From the NCBI RefSeq assembly GCF_000716675.1, contig NZ_JNXT01000027.1, positions 1-64,000 of the forward strand: DNA of 64,000 nucleotides, written 5' to 3'. The notes beneath the pieces are model-generated. The model was not told the origin of the DNA. It did not search any database and saw nothing but the letters and a program-made list of their open reading frames with translations. The position numbers were made by a program, and so were the translations under genes. This document shows, one piece after another, positions 34,656-42,840 of the stretch (position 1 is the first letter of the stretch; every line of letters starts with the position of its first letter). This stretch comes from Streptomyces alboflavus (lineage in GTDB: Bacteria > Actinomycetota > Actinomycetes > Streptomycetales > Streptomycetaceae).

Positions 34656-35401
34656 GGGGCACCTCCTCCGTCGTTGTCATCCTCGTACTGCTTACTGATC
34701 GTATCCACGCGTCGGGAAATCAGGTGGTTCCCCCTGTCCGCCCGGACCACGAGTGTCGCCTCTCACAAGGCATGCCCGCACTGGTCTTCCGCGATCCTCA
34801 GGGTTCCTTCAGGGGTGTCCCGGGGCTCGGCCCGGGTTCGCTCCGCCGATCCTCGGGGATCGGTCGGGGCTCCCGCGGGAACCGTCCTGAGTCCCGCGTC
34901 GGAGGTGTGGCCGACGGCTCGGTCCGGGCTCGCTCCGCGCCTGGTGCCGCGCTCCGCTCGGGGCTGATTCCGCGCTCCTCCTGGGCTCCTTGTGGGCTCC
35001 TTCCGGGGTCCCGGGCCGGGCCTGGCTCGGGCCTCCTCCTGCTTCCTCTTACCAGGGATCGTAGAGGGGGTCCCAAGACAGTGTCCCGCACGCGGCTGTG
35101 GACCTAGGAGGAGGACTTGACGTCCGCCTTGGTTGCGTCGGGCGGGTGGTTCGGCCGGTTCCGCCCCGGCCGGGACCCGTACGGAGCCCCGCGCGGGGCC
35201 GGGCCTCCGGCGGCCGCGATCGGGCCGGGGCGGCTGGTGGGGGCGGGGTACGCCACGTCCGTGCAGGCTGTCGCCACGTCCCCGGGTGCCACGCGGGTGC
35301 CCCCGAATACGGATGTGAATCCACCCTCTCCAGCGTGCTAATCTTCTGGATGTCGGCAGGCGCTCGCACCAACAAGTGAGAGACCCAAAGACAACACCCA
35401 T
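34656..35401. other. 746-bp gap between fhaA and tRNA-Leu
   Basis: No gene that I can support. It holds GC-rich imperfect direct repeats (CTCGG-CCGGG-TCGCTCCG type, near 34825 and 34920) and a 7-bp hairpin at 34846-34863. A short frame at 35117-35341 has GGAGGAGG only 2 nt from its TTG and no recognisable product. The promoter of fhaA must lie in the proximal part. Confidence 0.5.
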
Positions 35402-35485
35402 GCGCGGGTGGCGGAATAGGCAGACGCGCTGGATTCAGGTTCCAGTGCCCGAAAGGGCGTGGGGGTTCAACTCCCCCCTCGCGCA
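35402..35485 (+). tRNA. tRNA-Leu (anticodon CAG)
   Basis: 84-nt class II tRNA. Acceptor stem GCGCGGG (35402-35408) pairs with CTCGCGC (35478-35484, one G-U). The anticodon stem CTGGA/TCCAG encloses loop TTCAGGT with CAG at 35436-35438. A long variable arm (TGCCCGAAAGGGCG), T arm GGGGGTTCAACTCCCCC, discriminator A, no encoded CCA. It marks the border between the conserved division locus and the phosphonate cluster. Confidence 0.97.
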
Positions 35486-35521
35486 CAAGGAACATCGACG
35501 AGTCGGTGTTCTGAACAACGA

Positions 35522-35561
35522 CGAAACGGTCGTCATCGTGATTCACGGTGGCGGCCGTTTC
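35522..35561. terminator. Possible terminator after tRNA-Leu
   Basis: 8-bp perfect arms (35522-35529 with 35554-35561) enclosing a 24-base loop with further pairing, between the tRNA and the convergent ATP-grasp gene. Confidence 0.4.
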
Positions 35562-35696
35562 GCTGTGGGCGTGTCGGTGGGTGACCCGGCGGCTGGGTGG
35601 CAGGGCGGCTAGGTGGCAGGGCGGGCGTCGGCTGCTGTGACCTATGTCATGCCCTGGTGGGGCGGCGCCGCCGAGCGTGGCCGCCCCCGGGACCGT

Positions 35697-37406
35697 TCAC
35701 CGCCGGTATTCGTCCTGGAGGTCGTCGATCCGCCGCAGGAGCGTGTCGTCGTCCGGGGCCTTGATCACGTAGGAGTCGAGGAAGTCCGTCGAGTGGCGGA
35801 CGCCGCCGCGGCCGTTGCCCGCACCGCTGGTCGCGATGTGCTCGACGACGCCGAGCTCCGCCAGGCGTGCCGGGGCGATGGCGCGGGTCTCGCCGCCGCC
35901 CGGGTAGAAGGCGAGGAATCCGCACGTGCCGCCGCCCGGCGCCGCCGGGTCGGTGCCCAGACGGATGTCGAGGCCCGCGTCGAGACGGATCTGTGCCTCG
36001 ACGATGTTGAAGCCGTACTGCCACTCGATGACCGGCGGGATGACGCCGCCCGGCGGGCGGCCCGCCACCTCGCAGAAGACCAGCTCGTCGGCCGGGGTGT
36101 GGAACAGCTCCAGATGCGTGGTGCCGTCCTTGATCCCCAGGGCGGCGAGCACCGCGGCGCTGAGTTCGGTGATGCGCTTCGCCAGGTCGCCCTCGCGCAC
36201 CAGGACGGTGCCGAAGATGCCGCCGGGCCGGTACCCGGCCGGGTCGGTCAGATAGCGCGCGACGCTGCTGAAGCGGATCTCACCGTCCTGCACCACGGAG
36301 TCGCAGTGGTAGATCTGCCCCGTGACGAACTCCTCGATGCCGTAGTGCGCGCCGGAGAGGTCGAGACCCGCGACGAGATCGCGTGCCTCGTCGAGGGTGT
36401 CGACCATGAAGAGGTCCTTGGCGGCCAGGCCCCAGCGGCTCTTGATGACCTTGCGGCCGGTGCTCCAGTCCACGTTCATGAGGTCGGCGGGGCTGTCGAG
36501 TGCGGAGAAGTCGGGCACCACGGCCGCCCCGGACGCGCGCACCGCCTCCTTCATCCGCAGCTTGTCCCGGAAGAGCGTCGCCGTCTCGAAGTCCATCCCC
36601 GGCAGCCCGAACTTCGAGCGCATCTCCGCCGCGAGCAGCACCGCGCGCTCGTGCACGGCGATGACCCGGCCGACGGGGTGCGTGCGCAGCGTCCACTCGC
36701 AGGCGGCGCGCCAGCGGTCCTCCTCCTCCGGGTCGCACATCGAGACCTGCGTGACGGGATTCTGCTCGAGCCCGCGCACGCCTCCGTGGAACTGGTTGCG
36801 GGTCACCAGGTGGACGTCGAGCTCCGACGTCGGCAGGAAGTGCCGGCCGCCGCGCTGGAAGTGCGCGTAGGAGTGGTGGTTGACGAAGAGCGCGGCAGGC
36901 TTCGGCGTCCGGTTCGCGGAGGTGCCGAGGCGGCCGCCGGAGGGGGCGGTGGCCGGCGGGGACTGCGTCAGGCGTTCCAGGTCCTCGGTCGCGATGCCGG
37001 ATGTCCCGAGCAGGGAGTTCGCCACCGCCGCGGCCCGCTGCCCCGCCGGGGAGAGGCCGACCACCGCCATGGGCGCCAGGGGCCGCAGCACCTGCGTGAC
37101 GAAGTCGGTGAACGCCTCCGGTACCGAGGCCTCGGGCTCCGAGTCCCCCGGCCCCGAGTCCCCCGGCCCCGAGTCCTGCGTGAAGTCCACCGTGTAGAAG
37201 CCGGAGTGGTCGTCGACCAGGTCCTGTACGGGGGAGCCGGGCCGCTGCACGAAGAACGTCTGGTACGGCAGGGAGTGCGCGGTTCGTGCCGTGGCCACGC
37301 TCGCGTCGATGAGGACGAGGCGCCGGTCCGGGTGGGCGGGGCTGGCGGCCGGGTCGAGGTGGGCGGGGGTCTCGGTGGCGGGCGAGGTCTGTTCCGGATC
37401 TACCAC
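35697..37406 (-). CDS. ATP-grasp ligase of the phosphonate cluster
   Basis: A 569-aa protein with an ATP-grasp ligase domain (about residues 270-470): LFRDKLRMKEAVRASGAAVV (ATP lysine region), RKVIKSRWGLAAKDLFMVDT, GIEEFVTGQIYHCD, and the metal-binding end FCEVAGRPPGGVIP. Such enzymes join a carboxylate (as acyl phosphate) to an amine and often build peptide bonds in phosphonate antibiotics. The first 250 residues are a separate unknown domain with VTRNQFHGGVRGLEQNP. GTG 37406 overlaps the upstream stop. Third gene of a divergent three-gene unit. The substrates are unknown; amide formation with the ArgG-like partner's product is plausible. Confidence 0.85.
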   Translation of the reverse strand: MVDPEQTSPATETPAHLDPAASPAHPDRRLVLIDASVATARTAHSLPYQTFFVQRPGSPVQDLVDDHSGFYTVDFTQDSGPGDSGPGDSEPEASVPEAFTDFVTQVLRPLAPMAVVGLSPAGQRAAAVANSLLGTSGIATEDLERLTQSPPATAPSGGRLGTSANRTPKPAALFVNHHSYAHFQRGGRHFLPTSELDVHLVTRNQFHGGVRGLEQNPVTQVSMCDPEEEDRWRAACEWTLRTHPVGRVIAVHERAVLLAAEMRSKFGLPGMDFETATLFRDKLRMKEAVRASGAAVVPDFSALDSPADLMNVDWSTGRKVIKSRWGLAAKDLFMVDTLDEARDLVAGLDLSGAHYGIEEFVTGQIYHCDSVVQDGEIRFSSVARYLTDPAGYRPGGIFGTVLVREGDLAKRITELSAAVLAALGIKDGTTHLELFHTPADELVFCEVAGRPPGGVIPPVIEWQYGFNIVEAQIRLDAGLDIRLGTDPAAPGGGTCGFLAFYPGGGETRAIAPARLAELGVVEHIATSGAGNGRGGVRHSTDFLDSYVIKAPDDDTLLRRIDDLQDEYRR

Positions 37407-38632
37407 TGCATGTCCCTGTCTGCGGTCTGCGAGCCCTCGCCCAGGTGGGAGAGCTCGTCCTTGATGGAGGCCTGCTCCCAGTGCTCCCGGTCGCGTACGT
37501 AGCGGGGCGCGTCCGCGACGATGGCGGTGGTCGCGGTCCGTGCGCCGTCGAGCCGCCAGGTCACCGAGCCGGTGATCGGGAGGACGGCCTCGGTAATGAA
37601 CGCCTGGCAGGCGGCGCGGAGTTCGCCGAACCAGCGGCCTTCGAGCGCCTCGCGGACCCAGAGCTGCTCCATGTGCAGCTTCTCCCTGAGCACCTCGGCG
37701 TCGAGCACCGCGGTCTCCAGGTGGCGGCGCGAGGCGAGCAGCAGCCAGGCCGCGGGCATCTCGCGGACCTCCAGGACCTTGATGCCGCCGGGCAGGTGCT
37801 CAAGGCCGGTGTAGCGGCCGAGGCCGTGGGCGCCCACGGCCGGGTTGAGGCGGGCGACGACGTCGGTGAGGGGCAGCTCCTCCCCGTCGACGGCCACCGG
37901 CGTCCCGGAGCGGAACGTGACGGTCAGGCTCCGCCGATCCGGCGCGGCGCCCGCCTGTGGCCGCGCGCTCCAGCGGTAGAAGCTCTCGGGTACGGCGTGG
38001 TTCTCGGGGTCGTCGAGAACGCCGGACTCGAACTCGCGGCACCACAGGTTGGAGTCGCCGCTGGCCGACCGCTCGGCCATCTCGTCGAGGCCGATGTGGC
38101 GCAGCTCCTTGATCTTCTGCTCGCGGTCCACCGGCTCCAGGTCGTACGGGCTGCCGAAGTGCCCCTCGAAGCCCAGCTGTTCCAGGGCGCCGTTCAGCCT
38201 GCGCAGGGTGTTCTGCGAGCGGTTGGCGGTGTGCAGGATCACCCCGGCGCCGAGGTCGCGGGCCACCTCGGTGGCGGTGCGGGCGATCAGCGGACGGCTG
38301 AGGGTGGAGCTGACGGGGTGCGTGTCCAGGTACACGGCGTGCGCGGTGATCGCGGGCCGTACGAACTCCTCGACGAACGCGGCCCGGCCGTCCACCAGGT
38401 GCAGGCGTACCCCGAGCGCGGTCGTGATCCGCTCGATGTGGGACCGCTCCTCGTCACCGCCCACCGCCACGCTGAGGGCGTGCACGTCGGTGGCCCCCGC
38501 CTGCACCAGGCGGTACAGGAGGTAGGAGCTGTCCAGACCGCCGCTGAACAGCGTCACGATGGGGCGCCGCAGGTCGACATCGCCATGGGTGATGTCGCGG
38601 AAGGAGCGGATGCCCCGTCGGCTTGTCTTCAC
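37400..38632 (-). CDS. Argininosuccinate-synthase-like ATP-pyrophosphatase
   Basis: A 410-aa member of the N-type ATP-PPase superfamily, closest in pattern to ArgG: P-loop TLFSGGLDSSYLL at residue 25-37, then THPVSSTLSRPLIARTATEV (ArgG-like RPLIA segment) and NLWCREFESGVLDDPEN matching the ArgG NLWGRSIEGGVLEDP block. The central ArgG segment is altered (HTANRSQNTLRRLNG), so the citrulline/aspartate sites are probably not conserved. The enzyme should adenylate a carbonyl or ureido group and add an amine. GTG 38632 with AAGGA 8 nt upstream. Likely a tailoring enzyme, not arginine synthesis. Confidence 0.8.
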   Translation of the reverse strand: MKTSRRGIRSFRDITHGDVDLRRPIVTLFSGGLDSSYLLYRLVQAGATDVHALSVAVGGDEERSHIERITTALGVRLHLVDGRAAFVEEFVRPAITAHAVYLDTHPVSSTLSRPLIARTATEVARDLGAGVILHTANRSQNTLRRLNGALEQLGFEGHFGSPYDLEPVDREQKIKELRHIGLDEMAERSASGDSNLWCREFESGVLDDPENHAVPESFYRWSARPQAGAAPDRRSLTVTFRSGTPVAVDGEELPLTDVVARLNPAVGAHGLGRYTGLEHLPGGIKVLEVREMPAAWLLLASRRHLETAVLDAEVLREKLHMEQLWVREALEGRWFGELRAACQAFITEAVLPITGSVTWRLDGARTATTAIVADAPRYVRDREHWEQASIKDELSHLGEGSQTADRDMQW

Positions 38633-38691
38633 GCCGCACGTCCTTAATCGTCCAGCTGGGCAGGGCTGAGTGGTGGGTGGCGGGCGCGGCG

Positions 38692-39972
38692 TCAGGATCC
38701 CGCGGAGACCGTCGCGCCGGTCGCCACGCAGTCCCGCAGGAACGAGAGCTTCGAGTAGTGGTTGCGCTCGGAGGCGACGCCTGCCCTGGCGAGGTAGGAC
38801 TCCACCAGGCGGGTCAGCCGCTCCATCTCGTCGTCGATGGTGGTGGCGTCCAGACCCTCGTGCCGGTAGGTCTCCAGGTACTCCATCTCCACCTGCCGCA
38901 GCTTGCGCCCGCCGACCGCGTCGACGGTCACCTCGTCCGTCTCGATGCCGAAGCCGTGGCCGGTCGCCAGGGAGTGCACATTCACGTCGAAGCGGGTGCG
39001 CCGGAAGCTCGGAAGCCGCCGGAAGGTCAGTGCCGGGAACTCCCGTGCCAAGTACGCTTCGAAGTCGCCACCGGGAACCTCGACGCCCTTGCGGAAGGTC
39101 TCCTGGCGGCGCACGGCGTCGGCGGGGAACTTCTTCATCTTGAGCTGGTAGCGATTCCCGGGGTTCTCCTGGAAGGCGTAGTGGCCGACCTCCTCGGCGG
39201 GACCGGTGACCTCGAAGTTGTGCTGCACGAAATGCCAGCGGGTCAGTTCGTAGCCGGGATAAGTGATGAAGCCGGGGAACTCGCCCGCCTCCACGGCCGT
39301 CCACATGTCCTTGGTGAGGGACCAGATGGAGGCTTCGTCGAGCAGAGTGACCTTCTGCTCGATCTCGATGTCCTCTTCGCAGTTGATATAGGCGTTGCTC
39401 TCGATCCGCATGTGGTCCTGCAGCTCGGTGCGGTACTCGAGAGCGCGGGCGACCAGGTCGGCGAGGTCGATCTCGGCCGCGTGCGTGAAGCGCGCCGTCC
39501 GCACGAACAAGGTGCCGTTCGCGCGGTAGCGGGCACATATCAGAACTTCGGTGAAGGGGTCCGAAGCGGTCGTGTGCGTGCGCAGAAGCAGCAGCGGGCC
39601 GAGCGCGGAAAGGCCGGCGCCGGCAGAATCCGGAATTCCATCTTCCGTTGCGAGGGCGCCGTCCAGATAGGCGGTGAAATCGGCGGGGAAGTGGGTACAG
39701 GACCAGGTCGGCAGGGGTGCGGCGGGCGGGCTGAGCGGCCGGGTCTGTCCTGTCGCCCGGACCAACGTCAGGGCCTTGGACGCGGTCTGCTCCGGGCGCA
39801 GGAACTCCATGGCTCGGGTGCCGTCACCGGTTTCGGCGGCGAGCTCGGCCACCAGCGCCGGGGCGTCGGCGGCCGGGGCGACCGAGTACTGGTGGGCCAT
39901 GTCGGCGATGACCAGGCGCCTGGTGACGGTGGCCCCGGCTTCCCCGACGCCGGCGTTCGACTGCGCTGTCAA
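38692..39972 (-). CDS. CYTH-fold (triphosphate tunnel) protein
   Basis: A 426-aa protein starting at TTG 39972 (AGGAG 5 nt upstream). The C-terminal half (about 195-410) has the CYTH signature: the EXEXK motif EIEQKVTL, then lysines in YQLKMKKF, FRRTRFDV, ETDEVTVD and VEMEYLETYRH. CYTH proteins bind di/triphosphates (thiamine-triphosphatase, class IV adenylate cyclase, RNA triphosphatase). The N-terminal half (1-190) is unknown. First gene of the divergent unit. In a phosphonate cluster a fold that grips polyphosphate with basic residues might act on a phosphonate or a nucleotide conjugate; this is inference. Confidence 0.75.
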   Translation of the reverse strand: MTAQSNAGVGEAGATVTRRLVIADMAHQYSVAPAADAPALVAELAAETGDGTRAMEFLRPEQTASKALTLVRATGQTRPLSPPAAPLPTWSCTHFPADFTAYLDGALATEDGIPDSAGAGLSALGPLLLLRTHTTASDPFTEVLICARYRANGTLFVRTARFTHAAEIDLADLVARALEYRTELQDHMRIESNAYINCEEDIEIEQKVTLLDEASIWSLTKDMWTAVEAGEFPGFITYPGYELTRWHFVQHNFEVTGPAEEVGHYAFQENPGNRYQLKMKKFPADAVRRQETFRKGVEVPGGDFEAYLAREFPALTFRRLPSFRRTRFDVNVHSLATGHGFGIETDEVTVDAVGGRKLRQVEMEYLETYRHEGLDATTIDDEMERLTRLVESYLARAGVASERNHYSKLSFLRDCVATGATVSAGS

Positions 39973-40230
39973 AGCAACTCCTAGAGGTACTCGGGACACC
40001 GGAAATAATCGGTAATGAATGTGGCGGGGAACTCTTTGGAAATCTTTGCAGGCGCCTTGTGAAATGCCTGGCGGGAAAGGGTGTGAAGGCCAGGACGGGC
40101 GCCCGCGCCCACTGCTGGAGCCGCAAATTCCGCTGAGCGGGAATGGCCGCGTGAGGCAGCTTGGATTCGGCCGTTGGCGATCTACTCGATCACAACGACG
40201 ACGCACACTAAACGGTGTCGACATTGCACG

Positions 40231-40244
40231 TCAATGGTCATTGA
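40231..40244. promoter_or_regulatory. Inverted repeat TCAATG-GT-CATTGA
   Basis: 6-bp perfect arms with a 2-base centre, 14 bp in all; size and symmetry of a dimeric repressor operator. Candidate only. Confidence 0.4.
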
Positions 40245-40282
40245 TCGGCAGCCGGAATCTGTGAACGGCTGCTATCGGCTTC

Positions 40283-40295
40283 TTTGAGAATCAAA
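40283..40295. promoter_or_regulatory. Inverted repeat TTTGA-GAA-TCAAA
   Basis: 5-bp perfect arms with a 3-base centre, about four helical turns from the repeat at 40231. Candidate operator. Confidence 0.4.
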
Positions 40296-40304
40296 CGTCA
40301 GAAC

Positions 40305-40320
40305 TGTCCGAAAGTGGACA
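40305..40320. promoter_or_regulatory. Inverted repeat TGTCC-N6-GGACA
   Basis: 5-bp perfect arms with 6-base centre, 36 bp before the TTGACT element. Candidate operator for the main phosphonate operon. Confidence 0.4.
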
Positions 40321-40465
40321 TTAGCTCACTTGTTTGGCAACGCAAAGTCACCCCCTTGACTCCTCCTGTTCATTCAGTGAAGCTTGATGCGATCTTGGTC
40401 GACTGGTTCCGATGCTGTGGCCGGCTCGGTCGGGCTCTTCAGGCCGAAAACACGGGGGTGTTCAG

Positions 40466-41941
40466 GTGGGTGACGCAAAGCAGCGCCTTCTGCTGCTTGT
40501 GCTCGATGGGTTCGGATGGGATCCCGACGGCGAGCACAATCCGTTATTGGAAGCGGATATTCCATTTATCTCCCGCCTCGCCGAGGATGTGCCTCCGACC
40601 CTTCTCGAAGCGTCGGGTTCGGTGGTCGGTCTGCCGTCCGGGCAGGTCGGGAACTCCGAAGTCGGACACCTCACCATCGGCACCGGCCGCACCATCGCGC
40701 AGGCGTCGGTGAAGATTCGCCGGGCGATCACCGAGGGTGGTTTCCGTTCCTGTACCGCCCTCGCGGACGTCTTCGCCAGATCACGTGCGGCGGGCACTCC
40801 GGTGCATGTGATCGGCATCGCCTCCGAGGGCGGCGCCCACGGCCACATCGACCACATCAGCGCGGTCCTCGACCTGGCCGAGGAGTACGGCTGGTCGGAC
40901 CGCACCTACGTGCACGCCGTCAGCGACGGCCGTGACGTACCCGCCCGCACCGCCCTGCACGACCTCGCGCAGCTGGAGGAGAAGGGCGCGCGGCTCGCCA
41001 CGGTGGCCGGCCGGAAGCTCGCCATGGACCGCTCGGGCAGGACGGACCGCACGGAGAGTGTCGTCGCCGCTCTCACGGGTGCGGACGACGCCCCCGGGAT
41101 CACAGCGGACTGGCGTACGGCGGTCGAGGAGCACTACGCCGCAGGCGTCACGGACGAGCACCTGCCGCCGATCGTCCTGGACGCGCCCCGCATCGCGCCC
41201 GGCGACGAGATCGTCATGACGAACTTCCGCCCCGACGGGCTGCGCCAGCTCGCCACCGCGCTCGCCGCGACCGGCCGCCCGCTGACCACGATGACCCGGT
41301 ACAGCGACGACATCCCGGCATCCGTGGTCTTCGACCAGGAACACGTGGACGGCACCCTCGCCGAGGCGGTCGCCGCGGCCGGGCTCGCCCAGGTACACAT
41401 CGCGGAGCGGGAGAAGTACGGGCACGTCACGTACCTCCTGAACGGCTACACCCAGCAGCGGCAGGCCGGCGAGCGGCACATCATGGTGGCCAGCAGGACC
41501 GACGTGCCGAGCTTCGACCTGGCCCCCGAGATGTCCGCGCGGGAGATCACCGAGCGGCTGATCGGCGAACTCCGCTCGGGCGAAGCGCAGTTCCTGGTCG
41601 CCAACATCGCCAACATCGACACCGTCGGGCACACCGGCAACTACGACGCCGTGCGGCAGGCCGCCGAAGTGGTCGACGCCTGCCTGCGGGACATCGCCGC
41701 GGCCGCCGCCGAGCACGGCGCGTACCTGGTGGTCACCGCCGACCACGGCAACGGCGAGTCCATGCGCGAGGCCGACGGCACCACGCCGAGCACCCGGCAC
41801 ACGACCAGCCCCGTGCCCCTGTGGGTGCTCGGCGCGGACCGTGCGCTCGCGCCGTCCGGAGACCTCCGGGACATCGCGCCGACCTGTCTCCACCTCCTGG
41901 GCATCGAGCCGCCCGCGGCCATGTCCGGCCGAGTTCTGTAA
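40466..41941 (+). CDS. gpmI: Cofactor-independent phosphoglycerate mutase homologue
   Basis: A 491-aa alkaline-phosphatase-superfamily enzyme with both iPGM domains. Metal and catalytic residues are kept: LVLDGFG, phosphoryl-accepting Ser64 in GNSEVGH, HGHIDH, SDGRDVP, NFRPDGLRQL, EKYGHVTYLLNG, VTADHGNGE, TRHTTSPVP. Differences from housekeeping iPGM include MDRSGRTDRT and NIANIDTVGHTGN. GTG 40466 follows GGGGGTG. A TTA leucine codon is at residue 27. First gene of the main phosphonate operon. It may raise 2-phosphoglycerate/PEP supply or act on a phosphonate analogue; sequence does not decide. Confidence 0.9.
   Translation: MGDAKQRLLLLVLDGFGWDPDGEHNPLLEADIPFISRLAEDVPPTLLEASGSVVGLPSGQVGNSEVGHLTIGTGRTIAQASVKIRRAITEGGFRSCTALADVFARSRAAGTPVHVIGIASEGGAHGHIDHISAVLDLAEEYGWSDRTYVHAVSDGRDVPARTALHDLAQLEEKGARLATVAGRKLAMDRSGRTDRTESVVAALTGADDAPGITADWRTAVEEHYAAGVTDEHLPPIVLDAPRIAPGDEIVMTNFRPDGLRQLATALAATGRPLTTMTRYSDDIPASVVFDQEHVDGTLAEAVAAAGLAQVHIAEREKYGHVTYLLNGYTQQRQAGERHIMVASRTDVPSFDLAPEMSAREITERLIGELRSGEAQFLVANIANIDTVGHTGNYDAVRQAAEVVDACLRDIAAAAAEHGAYLVVTADHGNGESMREADGTTPSTRHTTSPVPLWVLGADRALAPSGDLRDIAPTCLHLLGIEPPAAMSGRVL
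40544..40546 (+). promoter_or_regulatory. TTA codon (bldA-dependent) in the mutase-like gene
   Basis: Codon 27 of the gene at 40466 is TTA, read in Streptomyces only by the bldA tRNA-Leu(UAA), which is abundant late in growth. It falls in a patch with lower GC codons (ccg tta ttg gaa gcg gat att cca). Confidence 0.8.
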
Positions 41942-41985
41942 GCGGACTTCTGCAAGCCGTCTTCCGTAAGCCGACTTCCGTAAAG
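41939..41985 (+). repeat. Short 14-bp tandem repeat before the dioxygenase gene
   Basis: About three imperfect copies of a CCGTAAGCCGACTT-like unit fill the short space between the mutase-like stop and the dioxygenase start. The ribosome site (AAAGG) lies at its end. Confidence 0.6.
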
Positions 41986-41994
41986 GCCCACCAC

Positions 41995-42840
41995 ATGACC
42001 ACGCACCACGCTTTCGATCCGGTGCGCTTCGAGCTCCCCGCGCATCTGCGCAAGGGCGCTACGCGCGAGCAACTGCGTGCCGAACTGCTGCCCCACGCCC
42101 GCCGCTGCCTGGAGGGCGACCCCGGCTTCTTCGTCCTGACCGGCCTCGGCCACTTCGACGAGCAGGAGTACCGGGAGTTCGCCGTCACCGCGTCGGCCGC
42201 CCTCGGCGAGCTCGTACCGCAGGACAGCAAGGGCACCCTGCTGCGCGAGGTCCGCTACCGGGGCGTCAAGCTCGGCGAGGGCGCCACCGGACGCTACTCG
42301 GACTCCCGCACCGGCGGCAGCCTGCACACCGACTCCCCGCACCGGCCCACCGACGTGCCGGACTACTTCGCCCTCGCCTGCGTGCACCAGGCCGCCGTCG
42401 GCGGTGACCTCGTGCTCGTCCGGCTCGCCGACATCGTGGCGCGCCTGAGCGAGCGGCCCGACGTGCTCGACACGCTGCGCAGGCCCGTGTACTTCGACAC
42501 CCGCGACGACACCCCGGGTGCTGCCCGCACGGTCCTGCGCCCCGTCCTCGAGCACACCGACGACGGCCGGGACCGCGTCCACTACCTGCGCGAATACATC
42601 GAGATCGGTCACCGCAGGGACGGTGTCCCGCCCCTGACCGAAGCCCAGATCGAGGCGTTCGACCAGTTCGACGCCCTGCTCGACGACCCGGAGCTGCGGT
42701 CCCAGGACCGGCTCGGGGAAGGCGAGATGATCTTCATCGACAACCGGTGGACCCTGCACGGCAGGGTGGAGTTCCAGGACAGCGACCAGGGCCACCAGCG
42801 GCTGATGCTGCGCACCTGGATCGCCGCCGACGTCTCCTAG
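41995..42840 (+). CDS. TauD-family Fe(II)/2-oxoglutarate dioxygenase
   Basis: A 281-aa jelly-roll dioxygenase. The iron ligands are His111 and Asp113 (GGSLHTDSPH) and the distal His255 (WTLHGRVEF); Arg273 (LMLRTW) should bind 2-oxoglutarate. VLVRLADI and LGEGEMIFIDNRWTLHGR are typical of the TauD/clavaminate-synthase group. In dehydrophos biosynthesis a TauD-like enzyme hydroxylates 2-hydroxyethylphosphonate to 1,2-dihydroxyethylphosphonate; the same role is plausible here because the genes that follow predict that substrate. A similar oxidation of an amino acid is the alternative. Confidence 0.9.
   Translation: MTTHHAFDPVRFELPAHLRKGATREQLRAELLPHARRCLEGDPGFFVLTGLGHFDEQEYREFAVTASAALGELVPQDSKGTLLREVRYRGVKLGEGATGRYSDSRTGGSLHTDSPHRPTDVPDYFALACVHQAAVGGDLVLVRLADIVARLSERPDVLDTLRRPVYFDTRDDTPGAARTVLRPVLEHTDDGRDRVHYLREYIEIGHRRDGVPPLTEAQIEAFDQFDALLDDPELRSQDRLGEGEMIFIDNRWTLHGRVEFQDSDQGHQRLMLRTWIAADVS

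Larger units (their letters stand above)
39973..40465. promoter_or_regulatory. Divergent control region of the phosphonate cluster
   Basis: 493 bp between the CYTH gene and the mutase-like gene, clearly less GC-rich than its surroundings. It contains three short perfect inverted repeats at 40231-40244, 40283-40295 and 40305-40320, and a possible -35 TTGACT at 40356-40361 without a convincing -10. Both divergent transcription units must start here. No regulator gene of the cluster is in the window. Confidence 0.6.

Noticed and set aside
35117..35341. Short frame (74 codons) before tRNA-Leu with a GGAGGAGG sequence
   Set aside because: Start is only 2 nt from the ribosome-like sequence, composition is not that of a Streptomyces protein with known motifs, and nothing couples it to neighbours.
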